In this document: positions 23,728-33,558 of the stretch, in pieces
Position numbering within the stretch: the first letter of the stretch is position 1
Layout: every line of letters begins with the position of its first letter
Assembly: GCA_021780105.1 (NCBI GenBank)
Contig: JAJXZJ010000052.1
Coordinates: 62,001 to 126,000, forward strand
Direction of reading: 5' to 3'
Source of the DNA: a bacterium
Lineage (GTDB): Bacteria; Verrucomicrobiota; Verrucomicrobiia; Limisphaerales; J093
DNA: 64,000 nucleotides
Translations under genes and position numbers: made by a program
The notes under the pieces: generated by a model
Seen by the model: the letters and a program-made list of their open reading frames with translations, nothing else
Databases searched by the model: none
Told to the model about the DNA's origin: nothing

Positions 23728-24528
23728 CTACTTTGTCGAGCGCGTGGTGTGGTCCATCATCCAGAACACGTCCTGGTTGTTGGGCGAGGCCACGTTCAGA
23801 TTCAGTCCGCTTTTCGAGATGGGCGGCGTGGTGCGGGAATCGTGCCATTTCTTGACCTCGGAATGGCCGTCCGCGAAGGCGAACCCGGCCGCGCCCAAGT
23901 GGTAGCTCGCCGGGTAGTCCACGATCTTCCATTGCTGCGGCTGATTTGGGTAGCCGAACATGCCGACGACCATCTCGCCGTCGTTGATGCTGTCCTCGCG
24001 CTCGTCGAGGAACACCCACGTCATGGTCGGGCCGGGGTCCGTCAGGTCGCTCGTTTTCTTGTAGATGCGCATGCCCGACGGTCCGAATCCCGAGACGTCC
24101 GTGCTGTCGAACCACGCGTTCATGGAAATGCTGCGGACGCGGGGCAGCACTTTGCCGTTGACCTTCACCGTGCTTTTGTCGGCCGGGCAGCGCCAGATGC
24201 CGGCAGAATTGCCGCAATACGGCCAGAGCAGGCTCTTGGTAAGGTCGTGGGTGATATCCCAGTTGTCCGGGGCGGATGAGAAGTCCAGGTTCCCCTGCAC
24301 CCAGGCGTAGGGTCCGAAGGACTGCGGCACCTTGTCCTGGTTGTCGTCCACGTAGAGGCGCCAGGCGAGCATCATCTGGTGGCTGTTGTTCATGCAGCCG
24401 ATGCCCTGGGCCTTGGCTTTCGCCTTGCTCAAGGCCGGCAACAACATCCCGGCCAGGATGGCGATGATGGCGATGACCACCAGCAATTCGATCAGGGTGA
24501 AGGCGGATCTGCGGCGCGTCGTGTTCAT
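23728..24528 (-). CDS. Pseudopilin-like protein with N-terminal methylation helix (DUF1559-like)
   Basis: 266 residues beginning [20 protein letters not shown]: a short basic leader, then the type IV pilin/T2SS pseudopilin helix with the conserved Glu at position +5 of the mature protein, followed by [19 protein letters not shown]. The globular part has IWRCPADKS and the terminal [15 protein letters not shown], the (H/A)DGH-type ending of this large family in planctomycetes and Verrucomicrobiota. Cleavage and methylation by a PilD-type peptidase is expected. It converges with the DUF4091 gene, and the paralogues are at 39535 and 57863. Confidence 0.9.
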   Translation of the reverse strand: MNTTRRRSAFTLIELLVVIAIIAILAGMLLPALSKAKAKAQGIGCMNNSHQMMLAWRLYVDDNQDKVPQSFGPYAWVQGNLDFSSAPDNWDITHDLTKSLLWPYCGNSAGIWRCPADKSTVKVNGKVLPRVRSISMNAWFDSTDVSGFGPSGMRIYKKTSDLTDPGPTMTWVFLDEREDSINDGEMVVGMFGYPNQPQQWKIVDYPASYHLGAAGFAFADGHSEVKKWHDSRTTPPISKSGLNLNVASPNNQDVFWMMDHTTRSTK

Positions 24529-24706
24529 ACGGTTTGGACTTTGGGCGACTGGCGCAAACTACCCGTTTTGGCCGCGATTGCAAGGTTTGCCCGGGACGCT
24601 CAGCCGGGCGGCAGCCGGGCTTCGTGACGTTCTTTGCCCGTGCCGAACGTGTTGAACGTTGCATTGGCAGGCTCGATTCGGCAGAGTGTGCGGAACAACA
24701 CATTGT

Positions 24707-25504
24707 ATGAAACGCCGCGAATTCCTGAAATCCACCCTCGTCACCGCCGGCCTGACCACCGGCTTCGCCGTTCACGCTGCCGACCCGGCTGCCAGCGGGC
24801 CGCGTGAGTTTTATGAACTGCGCCTCTACCATCTGAAAAACGCCGCCAAGCGGAAATTGTTCGAGGATTACGCCCGCGACGCCGCCCTGCCGGCTTTCAA
24901 CCGCGCCGGCAGCCGCCCCGTCGGCGTGTTCTTTCCCGTGCCCAAGGCCGGCGTCGAGAGCGAGGAAAGCACCGCCTACATGCTGATCCCGTTCAAGAGC
25001 ATCGAAGATTTCGCCGCGTTCGGCGGCAAGCTGGCGGCGGATGCGGACTATCACCAGGCGGGCGCTGAGTTCATCAACGTCCCGGCCACCGACCCGGCGT
25101 TCATGCGTGTGGAAAGTTCTTTGATGCTGGCCTTCGCCGGAATGCCGCAGGTGGTCGCGCCACCGAAGACCGACCGTATTTTCGAACTGCGCACCTACGA
25201 AAGCCACAGCAAGAAGGCGAACCTGAAGAAGATCGAGATGTTCAACCTCGGCGAGATCGCGATCTTCCGGCGCAACGGCCTGACGCCCGTGTTCTTCGGC
25301 GAGACGCTCATCGGCGCGCGGCTGCCGAACCTGACCTACATGCTGGTCTATGACGATATGGCCGCGCACGATCAGTGCTGGCGCAAATTTATCGCCGACC
25401 CTGATTGGAAGAAGCTCAGCAAGACGCCCGGCTACACGGACCCGGAAATCGTGTCGCACATCACGAACTTCTTCCTGAAGCCCGCGCCTTATTCGCAGAT
25501 TTGA
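24707..25504 (+). CDS. NIPSNAP family protein with twin-arginine-type signal
   Basis: 265 residues. The N-terminus MKRREFLKSTLVTAGLTTGF is a Tat-like export signal ending near AVHAADPA. Two related ferredoxin-like NIPSNAP modules follow: FYELRLYHLKNAAKRKLFED and later IFELRTYESHSKKANLKKIE. NIPSNAP domains are dimeric alpha/beta barrels often found beside sugar or phosphonate metabolism genes; the bacterial function is unclear. A clear terminator follows the gene. Confidence 0.9.
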   Translation: MKRREFLKSTLVTAGLTTGFAVHAADPAASGPREFYELRLYHLKNAAKRKLFEDYARDAALPAFNRAGSRPVGVFFPVPKAGVESEESTAYMLIPFKSIEDFAAFGGKLAADADYHQAGAEFINVPATDPAFMRVESSLMLAFAGMPQVVAPPKTDRIFELRTYESHSKKANLKKIEMFNLGEIAIFRRNGLTPVFFGETLIGARLPNLTYMLVYDDMAAHDQCWRKFIADPDWKKLSKTPGYTDPEIVSHITNFFLKPAPYSQI

Positions 25505-25532
25505 CGGCTCGCTTGCCGACAGTGCGCAGAAC

Positions 25533-25561
25533 GCCCCGGTCATTGTCGGCCGGGGCTTTTT
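25533..25561 (+). terminator. Rho-independent terminator after the NIPSNAP gene
   Basis: GCCCCGG (25533-25539) pairs with CCGGGGC (25550-25556) across a ten-base loop and is followed by five T residues. It lies 28 bases beyond the NIPSNAP stop and between convergent genes, so it ends the plus-strand transcript. Confidence 0.8.
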
Positions 25562-25562
25562 G

Positions 25563-26414
25563 TTACCGCATCGTCCAGCGCGCGGTGGCAATCAGGCCCA
25601 ACCCAAACGCGAGCGAATAGCCGACCTCCGTCCACGCGAGCCGCTTGATTTGCAGTTTCGGTGACAGCCGCCACGCGCCCACGGCCGCCCGCACCACGGC
25701 GGGCGCAAACACCAGTGCCACCGCCCACGGGAGTTGTCCGGCCAGCACCAGCGCCGTCAACGCTGCCACCAGCGCGACATGGTAGGCCACCGTGCCCGCG
25801 GTCACGCCAGCGGTGGTCCGCCGGATGGCGGCCGCGAGGTGCATTTTCACATGGAAAAAGGCGCCCGCAAAAAACAGCGAGTTGAGCAGCCACAATCCCC
25901 ACGCTCCGGCATCGAGCCGGCCGGTGGCCACATACCACGCCGCCGGCGCGGTAAGCGTCAATCCGGTCATGGCCAGCAACTGCATGGGCAGCGCGCGCTC
26001 CGTCTTCCGGAACGCCAGCGGTGCCGCCAGCGCCCCGAACGCCAGCAACCACCACCGGTGCCAAACCAAAACCAGTGGAATTGCCGCCGCCGCGCTGAGC
26101 GCCAGCAGCCCCAGCGCCCATTTGGCGTTCGCCATCGTGTCCACCGCGGAAAGCGAAGCTCCCGGTCTCAGTCGAAACCCTGCGGCGATGGCCCGCAGCA
26201 GGCTGGCCCGCGCGATGAAGAAACACAGGACGCTTATCAGCAGCAGCCCCACCGGCAGGGTGAAGGCCCCGCTGATGCCGACCGCGGTTGCAAACGGCAC
26301 CAAAAGGACCGCCCAGGCTCCGTGTTCGCGCGGCAGCGGTGGCTTCGCCGGCGAATGCGTCGTGTTCACTACAGCCGGCGATGGTTGGGCCGGCGTTTCG
26401 ACCAACGTCTTCAT
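25563..26414 (-). CDS. YwiC-like integral membrane protein
   Basis: 283 residues with about eight to nine hydrophobic segments after a 28-residue cytoplasmic N-terminus. The signature PREHGAWAVLLVPFATAV is that of YwiC-like proteins. Further helices include LPVGLLLISVLCFFIARASL, WALGLLALSAAAAIPLVLV and GLWLLNSLFFAGAFFHVKM. The family is sometimes grouped with UbiA-like membrane proteins but has no established reaction. A longer frame upstream to 26706 is rejected because the family motif begins after this ATG. Confidence 0.85.
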   Translation of the reverse strand: MKTLVETPAQPSPAVVNTTHSPAKPPLPREHGAWAVLLVPFATAVGISGAFTLPVGLLLISVLCFFIARASLLRAIAAGFRLRPGASLSAVDTMANAKWALGLLALSAAAAIPLVLVWHRWWLLAFGALAAPLAFRKTERALPMQLLAMTGLTLTAPAAWYVATGRLDAGAWGLWLLNSLFFAGAFFHVKMHLAAAIRRTTAGVTAGTVAYHVALVAALTALVLAGQLPWAVALVFAPAVVRAAVGAWRLSPKLQIKRLAWTEVGYSLAFGLGLIATARWTMR

Positions 26415-26747
26415 GCCAGTTAAAATAACCTCGCACCGTGCCGGGTTCGTTGACTTGCATCAACCATCCCGGCTCCGTGTTGAGACTCGAAATGAAGCCG
26501 TCGCTGGGGGCAGAGTGGCGCAGCAATCGTGCGTTTCCATGCCTTCCACCAGACTCGCATCCTCTGAACATAGATGCTGTGTTAAGCCGCGTCTTCGAGC
26601 CATGGATCCTCAACGTGTTAGTGATCTCAACTGGACTCCTTCCCACGCAGCAAATCTTCAAGTGTTCGGGACGCCATCTGGCGGATTGATCACGATTGTT
26701 GTTCAACGCTCGACTTCCGTGGCCGGGACCGGTAGGAGTGTCGGCCC
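26415..26747. other. Intergenic region, no convincing gene
   Basis: The 333 bases between divergent ywiC-like and MBL-fold genes carry the promoters of both. Open frames on either strand (for example 26438-26689 plus) have Ser/Arg/Pro-rich, low-plausibility products. A minus-strand stretch near 26456-26706 reads ARWRPEHLKICCVGRSPVEI and could be part of a dispersed repeat or a decayed short gene; not supportable from one copy. Confidence 0.4.
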
Positions 26748-28142
26748 ATGAACGTCCAGTTTCTCGGCGCGACGCGAACCACGACCGGCTCGATGTATCT
26801 GCTGGAGGTGAACGACCGGCGGGTGTTGCTTGAATGCGGTCTTTACCAGGGCAAGCGCGGCGAATCCATCGAGCGGAACCTCAACTTCCCGTTCGATCCC
26901 AAGACGCTCGACGCCGCGATTCTCAGCCACGCGCACATTGACCATTGCGGCAATTTCCCGAACCTCCACCGGCAGGGGTTCCGGGGGAACATCTTCTGCA
27001 CCTTTGCCACGCGCGACCTGGCGAACATCATGTTGCAGGACAGCGCGCACATCCAGCAGGCGGACGTGCTGTTCGTGAACAAACTGCGGGCCAGGAAAGG
27101 CCAGCCGCCGGTGCAGCCGCTCTACAGCATCACCGAGGCGGAAATGGTGACGCGGCAATTCATCGCCGTGGGCTACGACCGGCCGATGCTGGTGAGCGAC
27201 GGGCTGACGGTGACGTTTCGCGACGCCGGGCATATCCTTGGCTCGGCGCAGGTGATTCTGGATGTGCGCGAAGGCGGGCGGAAGTTCCGCTACCTGTTCA
27301 GCGGCGACGTGGGCCGGGGCGGCGATCCGATCCTGCGCGATCCCGATCCAGTGGACGCCGTGGACTTTCTCCAGGTGGAAAGCACCTACGGGAACCGCCT
27401 GCACACAAATCGCCACGAGGGCACGCAGGCAGCGGTGAAGGCGGTGCTGGAAACATTGGAGCACGGCGGCAAGGTGATCATCCCGTCGTTTGCCGTCGGC
27501 CGCACGCAGCAGGTGGTGTACGCGTTGCACCGGGCGATCTGCGACCACCATTTCCCCGCCGTGCCGACGTTTGTGGACAGTCCGCTCGCGGTGAACGCCA
27601 CCGAGGTTCACCGGCTGCATCCGGAGTGTTTCAACCAGGACATCTACGAGTTCCTCCGCTCGGTGGCAAACCCGTTCGAGATGGGCAACCTGACTTACAT
27701 CCGCGACGTGGAACAGTCCAAGAAACTCAATGACCTCGCCGGGCCGCTGATCATCATCAGCGCGTCAGGCATGGCGGAATCCGGCCGCGTGCTGCACCAC
27801 CTGCGGAACAACATCGGCGACCCGAAAAATCTGGTCCTGTTCGTGGGGTATTGCGCGGAGCACACGCTGGGGGCGCAAATCATGGCCGGCCGGGAGATGG
27901 TCAACATCTTCGGCGAACCGCATCGCGTCCGCGCGCGGGTGGCGTCCGTGGACGCGTTGTCCGGCCACGCGGACAAGGATGAGCTGGCGCGCTACGTGCA
28001 AGGCCTGAACGGCAACCTGAAACGCATCTTCGTCATCCACGGCGAGGAGGAGCAGTCGCTGCCGTTTGCGGAAACGCTGCGCGGCCTGAAGCCGGACGCC
28101 GACGTGCTGGTGCCCGAGCGGGGCCAGAAGGTGGAAATCTAG
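26748..28142 (+). CDS. MBL-fold ribonuclease of the beta-CASP/RMMBL (CPSF-like) type
   Basis: 464 residues. The metallo-beta-lactamase core has SHAHIDHCGNFP (HxHxDH at residues 61-66), DAGHILGSAQ and LFSGDVGRGGDP as metal ligands. The beta-CASP insert includes GGKVIIPSFAVGRTQQVVY and ISASGMAESGRVLHHL. The C-terminal RMMBL motif VDALSGHADKDEL provides the last histidine. Such proteins are RNA endo- or exonucleases related to CPSF-73 (TTHA0252-like). Full length, cytoplasmic. Confidence 0.94.
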   Translation: MNVQFLGATRTTTGSMYLLEVNDRRVLLECGLYQGKRGESIERNLNFPFDPKTLDAAILSHAHIDHCGNFPNLHRQGFRGNIFCTFATRDLANIMLQDSAHIQQADVLFVNKLRARKGQPPVQPLYSITEAEMVTRQFIAVGYDRPMLVSDGLTVTFRDAGHILGSAQVILDVREGGRKFRYLFSGDVGRGGDPILRDPDPVDAVDFLQVESTYGNRLHTNRHEGTQAAVKAVLETLEHGGKVIIPSFAVGRTQQVVYALHRAICDHHFPAVPTFVDSPLAVNATEVHRLHPECFNQDIYEFLRSVANPFEMGNLTYIRDVEQSKKLNDLAGPLIIISASGMAESGRVLHHLRNNIGDPKNLVLFVGYCAEHTLGAQIMAGREMVNIFGEPHRVRARVASVDALSGHADKDELARYVQGLNGNLKRIFVIHGEEEQSLPFAETLRGLKPDADVLVPERGQKVEI

Positions 28143-28280
28143 CGTCCGTCAAAAAAACCGGTTCGTCGTGGCCGCCAGGGTAACGAGGCTTCGATCAACT
28201 CCGATTTTCGGTAAATGAAAGCGTGAGCCTCCGGACGTCAGCAGCTACTGGTTGAACCGGCAGTCAGCGCTGCCCCGGCG

Positions 28281-29696
28281 TCAGTTTAACAGCTTGGGTC
28301 GCTCTTTGAAGGTCTTCAGCACGAGTTCGCCGAAGATCGTGTTCGCCCACGCAAACCAGGAGCGGGTGAACTTCTTGGGATCGTCCTGGTTGAACGCCTC
28401 GTGCATGAAGCCGGTGCCGGCGTGGGTCTTTTGCAGGGTGACGAGGCAGTGGCGGATTTCCTGATCACTCGTGCTGGTCAATCCCTCCACGATCAAGCCC
28501 AGCGGCCAAATCATGCCGCGGCCGACGTGCGGCCCGCCGGGTCCGGACGCCGCCTTGCCCTGGCAGTAATACGGATTGCCGTCGGACAGCACCAACCGGC
28601 GGGTGTTGTGATAAACCGCATCGTGGGCATACGCGGCGTCAAGGTAGGGCAGCGACAGCAGGCTGGGCACGTTCCCATCGTCAATGCAGTAGAAGTTGCC
28701 GTAGGCGTCCACTTCGTAAGCATAGACGCGGCCGAACTTGGGATGGTGGACCACCGCGTGCTCGCGCAAGGCGCGTTCCACCTCGTGGGCGAGGCTGCGG
28801 CAGGCGGCGGCGGTCGTGGTGTCGTGGCGGAGTTGTTCCAACATCGCGGCGGCCTGGCGCAGGCTGGTGACGGCGAAGAAATTCGATGGCACGAGGAAGG
28901 GAAAAATCGTGGCGTCGTCGCTGGGGCGGAACATGGAGAAAATCATGCCCACGGGTTTGGCGGGGTTGCCGTAGCCGCCGCCGGGCAGCGTGTCGGTGGC
29001 GACCTCCGTGCGGCGCTGGAAGCGGTAGGGGCCATTGCCCGTTTTGCGCTGTTGTTCGCGGAAGGTCTGCAAAATCCGCTCCACGGCGCTTTGCCACCCG
29101 GCGTCAAACGGCGCGGTGTCGCCGGTCGCCTTCCAGTAGTAATACGCCAGGCGCAGCGGGTAACAGAGCGAGTCCACCTCCCACTTGCGTTCGTGGACGC
29201 CGGGCTTCATGTCGGTGCGGTCGCTCTTCCATTCACTGACCTTGTTCTCGTCCTTGTAAAACGCGTTGGCGTAGGGGTCCTTGAGGATGCAGCGCGTCTG
29301 GCGGTTGATGACACCGGCGATGAGTTGCTGGAGCGCGTGGTCTTCTCGCATCAACGGCAGGTAAGGCCAGACTTGCGCCGTGCTGTCCCGCAGCCACATG
29401 GCGTCAATGTCGCCGGTGATCACATACGTGTCCGGCCGGCCGTCCACGACGGAGAAATCCACCGTCGTGTCGAGCGTGTTCGGGAAGCAGTTGCCGAACA
29501 TCCAGGCCAGTTCACGGTTGCCGATGGCCGTCTGAACCTCGCGGATGGTGCGCTCCACGGCGTCGCTGTGGAACCGGCGTTTGTCCACGGGCGTGCGGAC
29601 GGTCGGAAAGCTGGTTTCGGCTGTCAGGTGCGGAGCGGCCAGGACGGCGCCCGAGACGGTTAATGACGTGCGGAGAACGAATTGTCGGCGATTCAT
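28281..29696 (-). CDS. GH125 family exo-alpha-1,6-mannosidase, exported
   Basis: 471 residues with a Tat-type leader (MNRRQFVLRTSLTVSGAVLA). The body matches the metal-independent mannosidases of GH125: GNCFPNTLDTTV, ITGDIDAMWLRDSTAQVWPY, DPYANAFY and the long (alpha/alpha)6-type helical region with KWEVDSLCYPLRLAYYYWK. These enzymes release mannose from alpha-1,6-linked manno-oligosaccharides. The neighbours to the left are Gfo/Idh/MocA and a PEP-CTERM gene on the same strand. Confidence 0.92.
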   Translation of the reverse strand: MNRRQFVLRTSLTVSGAVLAAPHLTAETSFPTVRTPVDKRRFHSDAVERTIREVQTAIGNRELAWMFGNCFPNTLDTTVDFSVVDGRPDTYVITGDIDAMWLRDSTAQVWPYLPLMREDHALQQLIAGVINRQTRCILKDPYANAFYKDENKVSEWKSDRTDMKPGVHERKWEVDSLCYPLRLAYYYWKATGDTAPFDAGWQSAVERILQTFREQQRKTGNGPYRFQRRTEVATDTLPGGGYGNPAKPVGMIFSMFRPSDDATIFPFLVPSNFFAVTSLRQAAAMLEQLRHDTTTAAACRSLAHEVERALREHAVVHHPKFGRVYAYEVDAYGNFYCIDDGNVPSLLSLPYLDAAYAHDAVYHNTRRLVLSDGNPYYCQGKAASGPGGPHVGRGMIWPLGLIVEGLTSTSDQEIRHCLVTLQKTHAGTGFMHEAFNQDDPKKFTRSWFAWANTIFGELVLKTFKERPKLLN

Positions 29697-29934
29697 GAGA
29701 TCAACGTTGAGCGATTCAAACAGGCACAGGTCAGCAAAGGCACGGCGTTCGGCCGGAGTCTTCCGGCGGCCGCGGCTGTTTCAGAATGTCGCGGTCTTGA
29801 GAGTGGAACGCGCATACTTGCATCGCGTGAGTTTCCCCTCCGGGGGCGGATGACGTCAACCCACAACCGCCCATGCACGCACTGAGTGGAACTTTTCCTC
29901 GCCGCCGGAATGAACCGTTGACCAAGCGACTTCG

Positions 29935-31239
29935 TCACAGCCGCCACGGCGACCGCATGGCGCGCGCGAGATAACGATCGGCAATCGGATCGTCCACGAA
30001 GCGCTCCTTCGCCGGATCCCACCTCAACGGCCGGCCAAGCTGGTCGGCGATGTTGCCGAGATGGCAGACGGTGATCGAGCGGCAGGCCACCTCGGCGTCG
30101 CTGCCATTGCGCACCCGCGTGCGGACGCTGCGCAGAAAATCCGTGTGGTGATTGTCGCTTTCGTGGAGGTGGATTTCGTTTGGCCCGATCACCTGCCGCT
30201 TCAGGCTGGCCGGCTCGGTTTCAAACACTTCGCGGCTTACCTTCACCCAGCCTTTGGCGCCCTCGAACAGAATGCCCTTGCTCACACCGGGAATGTGGTT
30301 GCGGACGACCGTCGCGCCGTTGGCGTAGCGGTAGGTCAGGTATTTCACGTCCTTGCCGTTTGCCGGAATGATCTCAACCGGCCCGGAATCGTCCATGCCC
30401 AAACCCCACTGAACAATGTCCCAGACGTGCGCACCCCAGTTCGTCATGTCGCCGCCGGAGTAGTCATACCATCCCATCCAACTGCCAACGACGCGGGAGT
30501 TGTAAGGCCGCCACGGCGCCGGCCCCAGCCACATGTCGTAATCCAGCCAGTCCGGCGCCGGTTCGCCGGGCAGGTCCGGCACGGGCGGCACGCCGGGATC
30601 AATGTCGCCGGTGACGAGCGTGAGGTCGCCGATGTAGCCGTTGCGGACGAGTTCGCACGCGAAACGGAAGTTCGCCATCGAGCGTTGCTGCGTGCCAATC
30701 TGGAAAATGCGGCCGGTGCGCTTCACGGTGTTGGCCAGCGCACGTGCCTCGGCAATCGTCACCGAAACCGGTTTCTCCGAGTAAATGTCCTTGCCGGCTT
30801 CGACGGCGGCGATGCCGATGAGCGGGTGCCAGCGCTCGCCCGTCGCGGAGAGAACGATGTCAATGTCCGGCCGCGCGAGCAGTTCGCGGAAATCCCCGTA
30901 GGTCGCGCAATCCTGGTTGCCGTATTTGGCGTTGACGATGTCGCGGGCGTGGTTGCGGTTGTTCCGATTCACGTCGCAAACGGCGACGATGTGAATCTCC
31001 GGCCGGCCGATGAAACCGCCTTCCGGCGCCCAGATGCCGCCCGCCATGCCGCGCGTCCCCTGCCCGCCCACCCCGATGCAGCCCATCACCAGCCGGTTGC
31101 TCGGCGCCACGGTGCCGGCGAGGCCGAGCGTGGACGCGGGAACCAGGAGCGGAACCCCGACCACCGCGGCGGCCGTGCGAAGGAAGTGGCGGCGGGAAAC
31201 AGAACCGCGGGAGCGTTTGACGTGCAAAGTGGCGTTCAT
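29935..31239 (-). CDS. Gfo/Idh/MocA family oxidoreductase, Tat-exported
   Basis: 434 residues. The leader SRRHFLRTAAAVVGVPLLVP is a twin-arginine signal, as common in this phylum. The Rossmann N-terminus has MGCIGVGGQGTRGMAG and VAVCDVNRNN. The sugar-dehydrogenase signature is SEKPVSVTIAEARALA, with the catalytic Lys in EKP. The C-terminal domain contains PAPWRPYNSR and GGDMTNWGAHVWDIVQW. Likely an NAD(P)-dependent sugar or cyclitol oxidoreductase in the cell envelope. Upstream, 31240-31500 has no gene. Confidence 0.92.
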   Translation of the reverse strand: MNATLHVKRSRGSVSRRHFLRTAAAVVGVPLLVPASTLGLAGTVAPSNRLVMGCIGVGGQGTRGMAGGIWAPEGGFIGRPEIHIVAVCDVNRNNRNHARDIVNAKYGNQDCATYGDFRELLARPDIDIVLSATGERWHPLIGIAAVEAGKDIYSEKPVSVTIAEARALANTVKRTGRIFQIGTQQRSMANFRFACELVRNGYIGDLTLVTGDIDPGVPPVPDLPGEPAPDWLDYDMWLGPAPWRPYNSRVVGSWMGWYDYSGGDMTNWGAHVWDIVQWGLGMDDSGPVEIIPANGKDVKYLTYRYANGATVVRNHIPGVSKGILFEGAKGWVKVSREVFETEPASLKRQVIGPNEIHLHESDNHHTDFLRSVRTRVRNGSDAEVACRSITVCHLGNIADQLGRPLRWDPAKERFVDDPIADRYLARAMRSPWRL

Positions 31240-31500
31240 TTGTGACGGCGCTCTTTTTAAGCGCACCCAAGCGCCAACGCAAGCGCTGTTCCGGCCGTCC
31301 CGCTCACGCGGTCTGGGAACGGCTCGGGCCTGCCAACGAATCGTTCTCCCGAGCCACCCTGCGCAAGGGGCACCGCGAACCGATGACTTGCCGTCCGGCG
31401 CCGCGCGAAAACCCCGTTCCGCAGCTTCACGCCGCAATGCCCGGCGCGGTTTGACATCCAGACAAGCGAGTTCCACCGCTGCACCGAACGCCGGCGGCGG

Positions 31501-32286
31501 CTACGGATCTTTGCGCAAGGCGAGTTCACGCTGGCGTCGCAAGCCCGTCACCGCCAGGAGGCCCAGGCCGAACAGCGTTCCATAGGCGGCCGGCTCGGGG
31601 ACGGTGGACACGGTGGCCGCCGCCAGAAACGGCTTTCCGTTGCTGGCATCGGCAACGGAGTAGAATTGAATGTCCGTCAGCGTGGCCGTGCTGAACGAAC
31701 TCGGCAGCGTGAAGGCCTGCATGTCCAAATGCGAGTTTCCCGGCGAATTCAGTCCGAACACCGCCTCGGTGGTGGTCGGGTCCGAAGTCGTGTCCACAAA
31801 CCCGCCATAGTAGTGATCGCGCACATTCGCGCCTTCGATCAGGTCCACCGTGTAGGTCAGCCCGCCGGAGCCGTTGAACGTGACTGAACCCACGTTGCCT
31901 CCCGAGACACCAAAGGCCGTGTTGATGATGGTGTAAACCTTGCGGATGCCGAACTGGCTCACCGGGATGTCCAGTGTGTCCGAAACGGGGCTGCCGAGCG
32001 TGCCGCCGTAAAAGACGGTGTTGCCGTTCGCATCGCTCTGAAAATCAAACGGAACCCCGGCGAAGGTCTGCGAACTGCTGGGAAACAGCGGATCATAGAC
32101 CGCGCCATCCGTCCACGTCCGGATGTCGTCCGTCAGCGTGGGCAACGTGAGCGTGGTAAATCCGCCGGCGCTGGCCGTGCAGGCAAGCAGAAGTCCGGCG
32201 CCCCAGACAACGGGGTGCAGCCGGCGCAGCGTGACGTTGAAACCTTGGTCCGGGAACGGGCGGCGAACAGGGAGGGTTTGGTTCAT
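31501..32286 (-). CDS. Secreted PEP-CTERM sorting-domain protein
   Basis: 261 residues. The signal peptide is long (hydrophobic core VVWGAGLLLACTASAGG near residue 27-43). The body is a beta-rich, Ser/Thr/Gly-rich domain (LTYTVDLIEGANVRDHYYGG). It ends in a classic PEP-CTERM: VPEPAAYGTLFGLGLLAVTG followed by LRRQRELALRKD. Exosortase-dependent anchoring or secretion is expected; no exosortase gene is in the window. Specific role unknown. Confidence 0.88.
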   Translation of the reverse strand: MNQTLPVRRPFPDQGFNVTLRRLHPVVWGAGLLLACTASAGGFTTLTLPTLTDDIRTWTDGAVYDPLFPSSSQTFAGVPFDFQSDANGNTVFYGGTLGSPVSDTLDIPVSQFGIRKVYTIINTAFGVSGGNVGSVTFNGSGGLTYTVDLIEGANVRDHYYGGFVDTTSDPTTTEAVFGLNSPGNSHLDMQAFTLPSSFSTATLTDIQFYSVADASNGKPFLAAATVSTVPEPAAYGTLFGLGLLAVTGLRRQRELALRKDP

Positions 32287-32464
32287 AGGCTTGGGCGTGG
32301 CAGTCTATTCACTAACTCTTATTTCTTCAATTAGCAGACTACACGCCCAAGCTACGAACGTCACCTTGCGTTGTCAAATTGCGCGGCCCGGATAATTCGC
32401 GGCCCGGCCGGCGCGCGGGGCGGACCGGCTTGAACAGCAGCGGCCGCCATAGTTGAATCGGACC

Positions 32465-33484
32465 ATGAACCAGCCGCTGATCAGCGTGGTGATGCCGGTG
32501 TTCAACGCCGCCGGCGTTGTCGGCCAGGCCGTGGCGAGCATCCGCCGGCAGACGTTCGCCGGCTGGGAACTGGTGGCAGTGGACGACGGCTCCACCGACG
32601 GCACCACCGGGCGGTTGCGGCAGGAAGCCGCCGGCGAGGCGCGCTTGCGCGTGGTCAGCCAGCCGCACAGCGGCATTGTCGCAGCGTTGAACGCGGGCCT
32701 GGCCGCGGCACGCGGCGAGTTCATCGCACGCATGGATGCCGACGATGTCGCGCATCCCGAACGGCTGGCCGAACAGGCGGCGCTTCTGGCCAACCGGCCG
32801 GAGATCGGCGTCGTCGGCTGCCGGATCGAATTCGGCGGGAGCCGCGCCCGTCAGGCCGGCTATGCGCTGCATGTGGACTGGTTGAACACGGTAATGACGC
32901 CGGAGGACATTGCGCTGAACCGGTTTGTCGAATCGCCGTTTGCCCATCCGTCGGTTCTGTTCCGACGCGAGCTGGTGAGTCGCTGGGGCGGCTATCGCGA
33001 CGGCGATTTCCCGGAGGATTACGAGTTGTGGTTGCGCTGGCTGGAGGCCGGCGTCCGGATGGCCAAGGTGCCGCGCGTGCTGCTGACGTGGAATGATCCG
33101 CCGGCACGGCTCTCGCGTTGCGACCCGCGCTACGCGGTCGAGGCGTTCTATCGGTGCAAGGCCGGTTATCTCGCCCGCTGGTTGAACCTGCACGTGGCCG
33201 GGCGCCAACCGGTGTTGGTCTGGGGCGCGGGCCGGCCGACCCGCAAGCGCGCCGAGCTGCTGACGCGCCACGGCGTCCGGATCGCTGGTTACGTGGACAT
33301 TGACCCGAAAAAGCGAGGGCGCCGTCTGGCGAATGGCCCGGTCATCGGTCCGGAAGCATTACCGCCCCCGCACGCGGTGTTTATCGTTGGCTACGTGGCC
33401 AGGCGCGGCGCGAGGGAATTGATTCGCGGCGCGCTCACCGGCCGGGGCTTCCGTGAAGGACGCAACTTCATCATGGCCGCTTGA
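32465..33484 (+). CDS. GT2 family glycosyltransferase
   Basis: 339 residues from ATG 32465 (MNQPLISVVMPVFNAAGVVG). The GT-A core shows VAVDDGSTDGTT (donor-binding acidic residues), GEFIARMDADDVAHPERL (DxD-type metal site) and DFPEDYELWLRWLEAG with the probable catalytic ED. The C-terminal 100 residues (QPVLVWGAGRPTRKRAELL) look like a Rossmann-like extension, an unusual addition that might bind a nucleotide. Probably builds cell-surface polysaccharide; donor and acceptor unknown. Confidence 0.87.
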   Translation: MNQPLISVVMPVFNAAGVVGQAVASIRRQTFAGWELVAVDDGSTDGTTGRLRQEAAGEARLRVVSQPHSGIVAALNAGLAAARGEFIARMDADDVAHPERLAEQAALLANRPEIGVVGCRIEFGGSRARQAGYALHVDWLNTVMTPEDIALNRFVESPFAHPSVLFRRELVSRWGGYRDGDFPEDYELWLRWLEAGVRMAKVPRVLLTWNDPPARLSRCDPRYAVEAFYRCKAGYLARWLNLHVAGRQPVLVWGAGRPTRKRAELLTRHGVRIAGYVDIDPKKRGRRLANGPVIGPEALPPPHAVFIVGYVARRGARELIRGALTGRGFREGRNFIMAA

Positions 33485-33558
33485 ATTGCTGACGCTCGAA
33501 GTCCGGGCGGCGCACGCTGCGGGTTGACGGTGGCGCGCGTCCCGACCACAATGCCGGC

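Noticed and set aside
23693-25591. Minus-strand 632-codon frame
   Set aside because: Spans the NIPSNAP gene antisense and the pseudopilin gene in the wrong frame.
26456-26706. Minus-strand frame reading ARWRPEHLKICCVGRSPVEI
   Set aside because: Looks like a recurring non-coding repeat rather than a gene; a single copy in the window does not allow a call.
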